Assembly (NCBI GenBank): GCA_003218345.1
Contig: QHNF01000153.1
Span: forward strand, 1 to 6,875
Origin: Verrucomicrobiota bacterium
GTDB taxonomy: Bacteria > Verrucomicrobiota > Verrucomicrobiia > Chthoniobacterales > UBA10450
DNA length: 6,875 nt
Reading direction: 5' to 3'
The notes under the pieces are model-generated. The model saw nothing but the letters and a program-made list of their open reading frames with translations, was not told the DNA's origin and did no database searches. The position numbers and the translations under genes were made by a program. Positions 1 through 5,830 of the stretch are shown here, piece after piece; position 1 is the first letter of the stretch; each line of letters opens with the position of its first letter.

Positions 1-977
1 CCAGCTTTCGGTGGCGTGGGCTTCAAAAAGTCGTGACTCATCGCCGCGGCCATTGCCTGCAAATGAAGTGCAGGGCCAAACGTCGTGGGGCTCATTGGCG
101 TATCAAAAACGTCGTGCAGCACCTGTGCAGACGGTCCCACCATTACGATTTTGTCCTTAAAAAAAGCGCCATCGGCATAATTGGCATGCCAGAATTTCGG
201 ATCGAAAATTTCGTAGAGAGCGCGCGGCTCAAACGCGTCCAGCGCAGTAAAGCGAATCATGTGACCATGAAAATCCGGCGGGACGTCATTTGCATGGCCG
301 ATCTTCGCCAACGCGCGCGCCGAAAGAGATTCGTAAATCTCTTCGCTCGGGTGCGGCGGCAAGTCCGCGAGCTCGCGATCCGTCACGCGATACGTCACAG
401 CGCGGATTTTCCCGTCGATCGGGTCGGGCCAAAAATTTACAAACCCAACTCGATCATTCAGCAGTTGCGGTGGCGGAATCAGAGTGTTGTTAGGTGTAAC
501 CGCCTGCGCGGCGTTCTCCATATCGAAATTGGCGCCCACCACTACTTTGTCGCGATAACGATCGAGCGCGGCGTGAAATGCTGGATCGCCATCGTTAGGC
601 GGGTTGAAGAGAATGTCGAACATGACAAGGCGCGCACCTGCGCCAAACAACCGGTCGAGCAAGAGCGCCCAGATTTGCCGCGACCATGGAAAAGGGTGCT
701 CGGTTATTAGTTGAAACGCGCGATTGTTCGCGATCTCTTCCCCCGTAAGCGGCGGCAATTGCAATGTGCTTTGATCGATCCCGAGAAAAACGAAATCATG
801 AGGCGCCGGAGTTTTTCGGCCCTCGCGCCGGAGCAAATCCTCAAAGCTCTGTTCGCCGCGCCACGGCGCCGAGAGAAACGGCGTATCCGGGAAAAAATGT
901 CCGACAAAAATCAACCCGGTCCAAAAAATGCAAATGAAGCTCAGGATTAAAACTCGATGACGCCCCAGCCAGTGCAT
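1..977 (-). CDS. CHASE2-domain membrane sensor protein, C-terminus beyond the window
   Basis: The minus strand is open from an ATG at 977-975 to the left edge, giving 325 codons without a stop. Residues 9-26 form one hydrophobic helix (VLILSFICIFWTGLIFVG), a likely signal anchor. The rest reads as a CHASE2 extracytoplasmic sensor domain: FLGIDQSTL (64-72), PWSRQIWALLLDRL (97-110), ARLVMFDILF (115-124), GKIRAVTY (189-196), FFKDKIVMVG (272-281) and GPALHLQAMAAAM (301-313). In known families CHASE2 is followed by transmembrane helices and then an output domain such as an adenylate/guanylate cyclase, histidine kinase or Ser/Thr kinase. That part is not in the window, so the output and the ligand are unknown. 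The start is well constrained: an in-frame TGA lies only four codons upstream (992-990) with no other start between. No Shine-Dalgarno site is visible. The gene is divergent from rplT. Confidence 0.88.
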   Translation of the reverse strand, partial: MHWLGRHRVLILSFICIFWTGLIFVGHFFPDTPFLSAPWRGEQSFEDLLRREGRKTPAPHDFVFLGIDQSTLQLPPLTGEEIANNRAFQLITEHPFPWSRQIWALLLDRLFGAGARLVMFDILFNPPNDGDPAFHAALDRYRDKVVVGANFDMENAAQAVTPNNTLIPPPQLLNDRVGFVNFWPDPIDGKIRAVTYRVTDRELADLPPHPSEEIYESLSARALAKIGHANDVPPDFHGHMIRFTALDAFEPRALYEIFDPKFWHANYADGAFFKDKIVMVGPSAQVLHDVFDTPMSPTTFGPALHLQAMAAAMSHDFLKPTPPKA

Positions 978-1380
978 GCGCGAAGTATATCAGGCGCGGG
1001 CGTTCGTGCATATCGCATTCGGCGTGACAACCAGTCGCTTTAATCAAACGCGTGTTCATCCCCAGCCGTGCAGACGGCGAGGGACTTCACACTTGGTAAC
1101 GCGCTACTGAAATTTTGTTTGCGTGATACAACTGGTTGCGGGAGGTCCCTCGCTTCGCTCGGGGTGACACTTGAGCTTAGGATTTGCGGGACTTCGCGAA
1201 AAGCAGTTGTCATTCTTGAGTCTCTACTTATGTTGCCCGGTCGACGCTGCCGCGTCGTGACGATCTGTGCACCTGTCCCGCGTTTGCAGGACGAATCGGC
1301 GAGTGAGGTCGCGAAGATCGACGGTGAAACGAACAACTCGCTGAACGAGGAGCCCTGAAGCGATTTGGGGCAAAACAATT
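978..1380. other. Divergent intergenic region, no gene seen
   Basis: This 403-base gap separates the CHASE2 gene (leftward) from rplT (rightward), so it should hold the promoters of both. I find no convincing -35/-10 pair. Open frames crossing it on both strands run through the repeat at 1053-1169 and encode typical repeat-derived peptides (SLASLGVT on plus, SVTPSEARDLP on minus), so I do not call them genes. No L35 (rpmI) or IF3 (infC) coding sequence is present. Small hairpins near rplT include a 6-bp stem at 1242-1247/1252-1257 and a GCCC/GGGC stem just before the rplT start. An autoregulatory L20-type leader is possible but not shown. Confidence 0.6.
1053..1169. repeat. Degenerate inverted-repeat intergenic element
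   Basis: The right arm (1144-1169) contains the core CTTCGCTCGGGGTGACA, which resembles the right arm of the element between pheS and pheT (CTTCGCTCGACATGACA). The left arm starts near 1053. It pairs perfectly with the right arm over 9 bases (gcgagggac at 1077-1085 with gtccctcgc at 1145-1153) and more loosely towards the ends. A perfect 5-bp hairpin with a 4-base loop (1065-1069/1074-1078) interrupts the left arm. I read it as an old, decayed copy of the same family. It carries no coding capacity for its own movement. Confidence 0.55.
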
Positions 1381-1758
1381 ATGCCAAGAGCCACAAATGC
1401 CCCGGCAAGCCGGGCGCGGCGCAAACGAGTCTTAAAAAAGGCCAAGGGCTATCGCGGACGCCGTTCAAAACTTTTCCGCTACGCGAAAGACGCGACCATG
1501 AAAGCCCAGTATTGGGCCTATCGCGACCGCAAAACACGCAAACGCACGTTTCGCTATCTCTGGATTCAACGGCTAAACGCTGCTGCCCGCGCCAATGGAA
1601 TGAACTACAGCCGTTTTGCGGAAGGACTGAAAGCCGCCGGTATCGGCCTCGACCGCAAAATCCTCGCCGATCTGGCCGTCACGGACGAAGCCGCATTCAA
1701 ATCGATTGTCGATCAAGCGAAGAGCGCGCTTGAAAAGAAAAACAAGAAAGCCGCATAG
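1381..1758 (+). CDS. rplT: 50S ribosomal protein L20
   Basis: The 125-residue product is L20, which binds 23S rRNA, is needed for early assembly of the large ribosomal subunit, and represses its own operon in several bacteria. The very basic N-terminal extension ([20 protein letters not shown], residues 9-28), the helical stretch [20 protein letters not shown] (41-60) and the globular C-terminal part [19 protein letters not shown] (61-79) are diagnostic. The length is slightly above the usual 115-120 because of a Lys/Ala-rich tail. The ATG at 1381 gives the standard family N-terminus (MPRATN). No clear Shine-Dalgarno site precedes it; a GGGG lies about 12 bases upstream, too far to be convincing. 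The usual upstream neighbours infC and rpmI are absent. pheS follows after 108 bases on the same strand, so co-transcription with pheST is likely. Confidence 0.97.
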   Translation: MPRATNAPASRARRKRVLKKAKGYRGRRSKLFRYAKDATMKAQYWAYRDRKTRKRTFRYLWIQRLNAAARANGMNYSRFAEGLKAAGIGLDRKILADLAVTDEAAFKSIVDQAKSALEKKNKKAA

Positions 1759-1762
1759 CCTC

Positions 1763-1833
1763 CTGTAGCGGCGGCGACCGCCGAAGGTGCCAGCGCGCTT
1801 GCAAGTGTCGGCGCCCAGAGAGGGCCGCTACAG
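1763..1833. repeat. Palindromic REP-like element between rplT and pheS
   Basis: A perfect 10-bp outer stem (ctgtagcggc at 1763-1772 with gccgctacag at 1824-1833) encloses two shorter hairpins: cggc/gccg at 1772-1775/1780-1783, which shares one base with the outer stem, and ggtgcc/ggcgcc at 1786-1791/1810-1815 with one G-U pair. The whole is 71 bases and starts 4 bases after the rplT stop. It looks like a mobile-type intergenic palindrome. In RNA it could dampen read-through or protect the rplT message, but no U-tract follows, so I do not call it an intrinsic terminator. Confidence 0.65.
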
Positions 1834-1847
1834 CCAGCAACTTTGAA

Positions 1848-1859
1848 TTGAACGTTCAA
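1848..1859. repeat. Perfect 12-base palindrome upstream of pheS
   Basis: ttgaacgttcaa reads the same on both strands and ends 7 bases before the pheS ATG. It is flanked by further ttgaa (1843-1847) and ttcaa (1863-1867) half-sites. It occupies the place where a ribosome binding site would be expected, and no purine-rich site is present. It could be an operator-like site or low-complexity filler; the sequence does not decide. Confidence 0.4.
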
Positions 1860-1866
1860 CCTTTCA

Positions 1867-2946
1867 ATGAACCACCCACTCGAACAGCTTCGCGATGATG
1901 CCCTCCGCGAAATCGAAGCCGCGTCTGACGAACAGGCGCTCGAAGCCACGCGCATAAAATACCTCGGCAAAAGCGGCAGCATCTCCGCCTGGGGCGAGCA
2001 AATGAAGACGCTCGGCAAGGAGGAACGCCCCGTGGTCGGCAGATTGCTTAATGAAACGCGCAACGCTGTCACTGTGGCGATCGAAAAACGTGCGGAGATA
2101 CTTCGCTCCCAAAAAGAAAGCGTGGCGCTGGCTGGCATTGACATATCGCTGCCAGGGGTCACTGTGCCCAGCGCATACTCTGGGTATTGTTCGATCGCCC
2201 TTACTGGATACTCCGGTTATTTACCGCTTGAGCGTGGCTCGCGACATCCGCTCACTCAAATGCTCCAACGGTCAATTCAAATTTTCCATCGGATGGGGTT
2301 TTCGCTCGCTGACGGACCGGACATTGAAGATGAATGGCATTGTTTCGATGCCCTGAACACACCCGCAGATCATCCCGCGCGTAATGAGCAGGATACATTC
2401 TATCTGCCGGATGGACGCTTGCTTCGAACCCATACCTCGACTGTGCAGATTCGGACAATGGAATCCGCGCCTCCGCCCATCCGCGTCATTGCTCCCGGTG
2501 CGGCTTATCGGCGCGACGAGATCGACGCGACCCACAGCGCGCAGTTTCATCAAATCGAAGGCCTTTACGTGGATGAAAATGTGAGCGTCGCCGACCTCAA
2601 AGGCGCTCTCGAATTTTTCCTGCGGGAACTCTTTGGTTCCGAAACCGAAATTCAATTTCGTCCGCATTACTTCCCGTTCACCGAGCCTAGTTTGGAGGTC
2701 TACGTGCGATCAAAAGCTCTGAAGGGTGGCGAGCGGTGGATCGAGCTGGCCGGTTGCGGCATGGTGCATCCAGCCGTTTTCGAAGCGGTCAACACAGCGC
2801 GGGGCGATAAAGCTTACGATCCGGAAAAGTGGAGCGGCTATGCCTTCGGCCTCGGCATGGATCGCCTCGCGATGATTCTGTTCGACATTCCCGACATCCG
2901 GCTCTTTGCGCAAAACGATCTCAGGTTTTTAAAACAATTCGCGTGA
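1867..2946 (+). CDS. pheS: Phenylalanine--tRNA ligase alpha subunit
   Basis: PheS is the catalytic alpha subunit of the cytoplasmic (alpha-beta)2 class II synthetase that charges tRNA-Phe. The 359-residue product begins with the helical coiled-coil arm (about 1-90). The catalytic core follows: HPLTQ (127-131), ALNTPADHPAR (162-172), FHQIEG (227-232, motif 2 region), FPFTEPSLEV (269-278), GCGMVHP (296-302) and GLGMDRLAMILFD (328-340, motif 3). It ends in the standard NDLRFLKQF. The family is normally about 325-345 residues. The extra length here is mainly an insertion at about residues 98-119, between SLPG and the HPLTQ motif, containing YSGY twice. The start ATG lies just after a palindrome and has no Shine-Dalgarno site, but MNHPLEQLRDDALREIE fits the family start. 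pheT follows after 115 bases. Confidence 0.97.
   Translation: MNHPLEQLRDDALREIEAASDEQALEATRIKYLGKSGSISAWGEQMKTLGKEERPVVGRLLNETRNAVTVAIEKRAEILRSQKESVALAGIDISLPGVTVPSAYSGYCSIALTGYSGYLPLERGSRHPLTQMLQRSIQIFHRMGFSLADGPDIEDEWHCFDALNTPADHPARNEQDTFYLPDGRLLRTHTSTVQIRTMESAPPPIRVIAPGAAYRRDEIDATHSAQFHQIEGLYVDENVSVADLKGALEFFLRELFGSETEIQFRPHYFPFTEPSLEVYVRSKALKGGERWIELAGCGMVHPAVFEAVNTARGDKAYDPEKWSGYAFGLGMDRLAMILFDIPDIRLFAQNDLRFLKQFA
2175..2221 (+). repeat. Short in-frame direct repeat inside pheS
   Basis: atactctgggtatt (2175-2188) recurs as atactccggttatt (2208-2221) with 12 of 14 bases identical. The offset is 33 bases, exactly 11 codons, so both copies encode YSGY in frame. The repeat coincides with the stretch that has no counterpart in typical PheS proteins. 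It suggests that a low-complexity or repeat-derived segment was accepted into the gene. Confidence 0.5.
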
Positions 2947-2955
2947 ACCCTTTAC

Positions 2956-3050
2956 TGTCATTCCGACCGAAGTGGAGGAATCTCTTAATATTTCTGTCAT
3001 GGCTTCGGCCGGAAATATCTAGAGATGTCTCGACTTCGCTCGACATGACA
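2956..3050. repeat. 95-base inverted-repeat element between pheS and pheT
   Basis: The left arm (2956-2998) and the reverse complement of the right arm (3008-3050) agree at 33 of 43 positions, with a 9-base centre. Both arms begin TGTCAT and contain a CGAAGT core (ccGAcCGAAGTgGAG and tcGAgCGAAGTcGAG). The element fills most of the gap, starting 9 bases after the pheS stop and ending 11 bases before the pheT ATG. In the pheST transcript it would form a long imperfect hairpin directly in front of pheT. It appears related to the element at 1053-1169. I read it as a non-autonomous palindromic repeat family, transcribed as part of the operon. Confidence 0.75.
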
Positions 3051-3061
3051 TCGAAGCGAAC

Positions 3062-5404
3062 ATGAAATTCTCCGTTAACTGGCTGCGCGAATTTGTCGAG
3101 CTTCCAAAGAACCCGGAAGAGATCGCCGAATTGCTGACTCGCGCCGGCATTGAAACCAAGAACATCGAGACGCGGGGCGCAAACATCGACAAGGTGATCG
3201 TTTCGCTAATTACCGCGTCGTCGCGCCATCCGAATGCTGATCGGCTAACAGTTTGCGAAGTGGACGACGGCAGCGGAACCAAACGACAGATCGTTTGCGG
3301 CGCGACCAATTACAAAGTCGGCGACAAAGTTCCGCTCGCATTGCCGGGGGCAAAGTTGCCAAACGGAACTGAGATTCGAAAAAGCAAACTGCGCGGTGTC
3401 GAATCGGAAGGAATGCTTTGCAGCCCAATCGAGCTCGGCCTCGGCGAAGATGCATCCGGCCTGTTGATTTTGTCGCCGGATGCAAAAATCGGCGCGCCGA
3501 TCGGCGATCTTTTTCCCGCGGACACGATTCTCGACGTTGAGATCACGCCAAACCGTGGCGATCTGCTGAGCCATTTTGGCCTCGCCCGCGAAATCGCGGC
3601 GCTGAGCGGAAAGAAGCTCAAGTCAATGCCGCGCGATGCGAACATTGAGATCAAGAAATCAGGCGTGACCATCGCCGCGACGCGCGAATGTCCATTTTTC
3701 TCGGCGCGCAAGATCGCCAATGTCAAGGTGCGTCCGAGCCCGCAGTGGTTGCGTGCGAACATCGAGAGCGTCGGCATTCGCTCGATCAACAACATCGTCG
3801 ATATCTCCAATTTCGTAATGCTGGAACTCGGCCAACCGACGCATGCCTTCGATGCCGATAAATTGACGGGCGGAATCAATGTGCGCTTCGCACGTGCCGG
3901 TGAAAAATTTCTTGCGCTCGATGGCAAGACTTACTCGCTCACGCCGGACAATGTGGTCGTCGCCGATCAGGAGCGCGCCGTCGGAATTGCCGGAGTGATG
4001 GGCGGCGAAGAAAGCGGCGTGACGGAAACTACAACAAACATTCTGCTGGAGAGCGCATATTTTCTGCCGGCGAGTGTTCGGCGCATCGCGCGGAATTTGA
4101 ATCTACCGAGTGACGCAAGTTATCGATTCGAACGCGGAGTCGATCCCGATATGGTTTTGCGCGCCTCCCAGCGGGCAACTGAATTGATCCGCGAGATCGC
4201 CGGCGGGACGCCGGCAAAAGAAATTAGGACCGCCGGAAAACTTCCAGCGAATCCAGCTGACGTTTCATTGAGTTATGAAAAATGTAATCACGTAGTCGGC
4301 GTCGCAATCAAGCCAAAAACCGTTGATGAAATTCTCACGCACTTCGGGTTAAAGAAAACCAAGAGCACGAGCAAAGGTGGAACCTGGAAAATTCCGAGTT
4401 ATCGGCAGGATTTGCAGCGCGACGTCGATCTTATCGAAGAAGTCGTTCGTGCATATGGCGCTGAGAAGATTCCGGGAACAGATCGAAGCCGGTCTAGTTC
4501 ATCGACTGCCGCGGATCGTTCCCATGATCTTGAGTCATCGTTGCGCGATCAATTGGTCGCGCGTGGCCTTTTGGAAGTGCGGACATCGAAGCTAATTTCG
4601 CGGCGAGCGATCGCGCTCGACGAAAAGGTAATCAATCTGTGTAACCCGTTAAGTGAAGATCATGTGGCACTGCGACCGAGTTTGCTGCCTGGACTTGTGA
4701 GTGTGCTCGACCGAAATGTAAGGGCTGGCGTCCAGCGCGTGGCCATTTTCGAGATCGGTCGCGTGTTCGTGCCACCGACAGGGAACGAAGAACGCCGCCT
4801 CGGGCTTTTGGTATGGGGTAATGTAACTAGCGCGCCACATTGGCGACTGAGCGAAAAGCAAACAACGCTCGAGTTCTTCGATTTAAAAGGCGTGATTGAA
4901 TCGTTGGGGATTGGGAATGTATCGTTTCGCCGGGTTGATCGGCCCGATTTTGCTCTGGCCACTGAAGTTCTCTCTGATGATCGAGTCATCGGTTTTGCCG
5001 GACAACTTGCTACAGCGCGCGCCGCAGAAATAGACGTGCCAGGTTCGATTTTCTTTGCGGAACTGCGGGCCGACCTTGTATTGGAAACACAAGCATCGGC
5101 AAAAGGATTTCGCGACATCGAGCGATTCCCCGCTGTCACGCGCGATATTGCGATGATTGTGCCTGAAGAAATTCCGCACGAAACAATTTTGCGGACCATT
5201 GAACAACCGCGCGAGCCGCTTTTGGAAAGCGTGGACCTGTTCGACTTATTCACCGAACAAATCGGAGCCGCACGCAAGTCGCTCGCATATCGATTGACAT
5301 ATCGGGACCGAAGTCGCACACTGACGAGTGAAGAAGTGACCGAGGTGCACGCCAGGATTCGCGAAAGATTGAAACGCGAACTGGGAGTCACGCTGCGGGA
5401 ATAG
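3062..5404 (+). CDS. pheT: Phenylalanine--tRNA ligase beta subunit
   Basis: PheT is the beta subunit of phenylalanyl-tRNA synthetase. It binds tRNA and carries the editing site that hydrolyses Tyr-tRNA-Phe. The 780-residue product matches the usual bacterial length (about 790-800) and shows all domains in order: B1 (1-40); EMAP-like tRNA-binding domain with HPNADRLTVCEVDDG (56-70) and GVESEGMLCS (112-121); ITPNRGDLLSHFGLAREIAAL (161-181); B3/B4 editing domain with GQPTHAFDADKL (257-268) and GIAGVMGGEESGV (308-320), then LNLPSDASYRFERGVD (346-361); B5 domain with SYRQDLQRDVDLIEEVVRAYG (446-466); catalytic-like core with NPLSEDHVALRPSLLPGL (528-545); and a C-terminal FDX-ACB anticodon-binding domain from about 687 (ERFPAVTRDIAMIV to the end). 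A Ser-rich linker lies at 476-482. The ATG at 3062 gives the standard MKFSVNWLREFV start. No Shine-Dalgarno site is visible. Confidence 0.98.
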   Translation: MKFSVNWLREFVELPKNPEEIAELLTRAGIETKNIETRGANIDKVIVSLITASSRHPNADRLTVCEVDDGSGTKRQIVCGATNYKVGDKVPLALPGAKLPNGTEIRKSKLRGVESEGMLCSPIELGLGEDASGLLILSPDAKIGAPIGDLFPADTILDVEITPNRGDLLSHFGLAREIAALSGKKLKSMPRDANIEIKKSGVTIAATRECPFFSARKIANVKVRPSPQWLRANIESVGIRSINNIVDISNFVMLELGQPTHAFDADKLTGGINVRFARAGEKFLALDGKTYSLTPDNVVVADQERAVGIAGVMGGEESGVTETTTNILLESAYFLPASVRRIARNLNLPSDASYRFERGVDPDMVLRASQRATELIREIAGGTPAKEIRTAGKLPANPADVSLSYEKCNHVVGVAIKPKTVDEILTHFGLKKTKSTSKGGTWKIPSYRQDLQRDVDLIEEVVRAYGAEKIPGTDRSRSSSSTAADRSHDLESSLRDQLVARGLLEVRTSKLISRRAIALDEKVINLCNPLSEDHVALRPSLLPGLVSVLDRNVRAGVQRVAIFEIGRVFVPPTGNEERRLGLLVWGNVTSAPHWRLSEKQTTLEFFDLKGVIESLGIGNVSFRRVDRPDFALATEVLSDDRVIGFAGQLATARAAEIDVPGSIFFAELRADLVLETQASAKGFRDIERFPAVTRDIAMIVPEEIPHETILRTIEQPREPLLESVDLFDLFTEQIGAARKSLAYRLTYRDRSRTLTSEEVTEVHARIRERLKRELGVTLRE

Positions 5405-5418
5405 TTCTTTGATAGTGC

Positions 5419-5486
5419 GAGAGTCGTTTGTTGAGGGTTGGGGAGAAAACCAGTGCTTTTCTCTCAACTCTCAACCAACGGCTCTC
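5419..5486 (+). terminator. Long hairpin after pheT, possible terminator
   Basis: Bases 5419-5449 pair with 5457-5486 around a 7-base loop (ccagtgc). There are 29 pairs, including 3 G-U, with one mismatch (5429/5476) and one bulged G (5443). The stem starts 15 bases after the pheT stop, where the end of the transcript is expected. Four T's sit on the loop side of the 3' arm, but no T-run follows the stem, so a classical intrinsic terminator is not shown. It may instead be a 3'-end stabilising structure or a palindromic insertion. Confidence 0.45.
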
Positions 5487-5633
5487 ATCAATCCCGGATG
5501 GTTTCGGGATGCAACGATTTACCCTGCGATGTTCGAGATTACAGGTGGGATTCCCGAACCGATAATTGACGAACCTGAGGAGGCTCAGTCGCCTGGAGAA
5601 CATGGCACGCCTTAATTGGAAGTCAGACGCTAC

Positions 5634-5802
5634 GGCGACGGTCATCCGCCCGTTACCAGAAGGGAACGGGAGATCCGCCTAAACGGCACCAGCGGGGTAA
5701 AAATTTCGGTAAATGCCCGAATCGAAGATTTCGATTCGGGCATTTACGTTGTGGCCGTCGCCCTGCGACGTGCATGCTTCGCACCGCAAAGCGGCTACCG
5801 CT
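5634..5802 (+). promoter_or_regulatory. Candidate structured RNA leader upstream of carA
   Basis: Bases 5634-5645 pair with 5751-5762 (12 pairs, 2 of them G-U) and close a multi-branch loop. Inside are a hairpin at 5649-5654/5665-5670 (cccgtt/aacggg) and a perfect 18-bp stem at 5709-5726/5730-5747 with a 3-base loop. Two further hairpins follow: 5765-5773/5781-5787, and agcgg/ccgct at 5790-5794/5798-5802. The last ends 28 bases before the carA ATG. A closed three-way junction followed by hairpins near a start codon is the layout of many cis-acting leaders. I do not recognise a known riboswitch class or a PyrR site, and a palindromic mobile element is an equally serious alternative. Confidence 0.35.
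5709..5747. repeat. Perfect 18-bp inverted repeat with 3-base centre
   Basis: gtaaatgcccgaatcgaa (5709-5726) is followed by gat and then its exact reverse complement (5730-5747). A perfect 18-base match is very unlikely by chance in a gap this small. No T-run follows on either strand, so it is not a simple terminator. It is the strongest stem in the candidate leader and could also be a recently formed palindromic element or a large operator. Confidence 0.85.
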
Positions 5803-5830
5803 ATTTGAAAATCCGCCAATGAGATCGACA

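Larger units (their letters stand above)
5405..5830. other. pheT-carA intergenic region, rich in RNA-type structure
   Basis: This 426-base gap has no recognised gene. It contains the hairpin at 5419-5486, a 6-bp hairpin (atcccg/cgggat) in the 5490-5515 region, and the structured block at 5634-5802. Two very short open frames overlap here: 5529-5615 (28 residues, [18 protein letters not shown] at its start) and 5602-5682 (26 residues, [20 protein letters not shown] at its start, with GGAG only 3 bases before its ATG). Neither resembles a family I know. Given its length, the gap should hold the carA promoter, but I cannot point to one. Confidence 0.55.

Noticed and set aside
33..710. 225-codon open frame on the plus strand
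   Set aside because: It lies fully antisense to the CHASE2 coding sequence. Its product is Arg/His-rich with no recognisable motif, as expected for an opposite-strand shadow.
1208..1236. TTGTCA followed by an AT-rich stretch as an rplT promoter
   Set aside because: I could not find a -10 hexamer at proper spacing, and TTGTCATTC matches the repeat family terminus better.
1068..1358. 96-codon open frame upstream of rplT, ending 22 bases before it
   Set aside because: It runs through the intergenic repeat (SLASLGVT) and shows no similarity to L35 or IF3, the genes expected there.
1040..1378. 112-codon open frame on the minus strand in the divergent gap
   Set aside because: It contains the repeat-derived peptide SVTPSEARDLP and has no domain. 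It covers the region expected to hold promoters.
3310..3927. 205-codon open frame on the minus strand
   Set aside because: It is antisense to conserved pheT tRNA-binding and editing domains and has no family features.
4660..5391. 243-codon open frame on the minus strand
   Set aside because: It is antisense to the pheT C-terminal half. It is Ser/Arg/Thr-rich without motifs, while the plus strand encodes a clear FDX-ACB domain.
5644..5817. Three copies of atccgcc (5644, 5673, 5811) as possible target-site duplications
   Set aside because: The sequence between the outer copies lacks matching terminal inverted repeats and any transposase, and a 7-base motif can recur by chance.
5616..5822. 68-codon frame from a TTG, in frame with the 5409-5615 frame but separated by a TAA
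   Set aside because: It would translate straight through both arms of the perfect palindrome, has no recognisable motif and lacks a good start. A broken gene spanning 5409-5822 was considered, but no family is recognisable.
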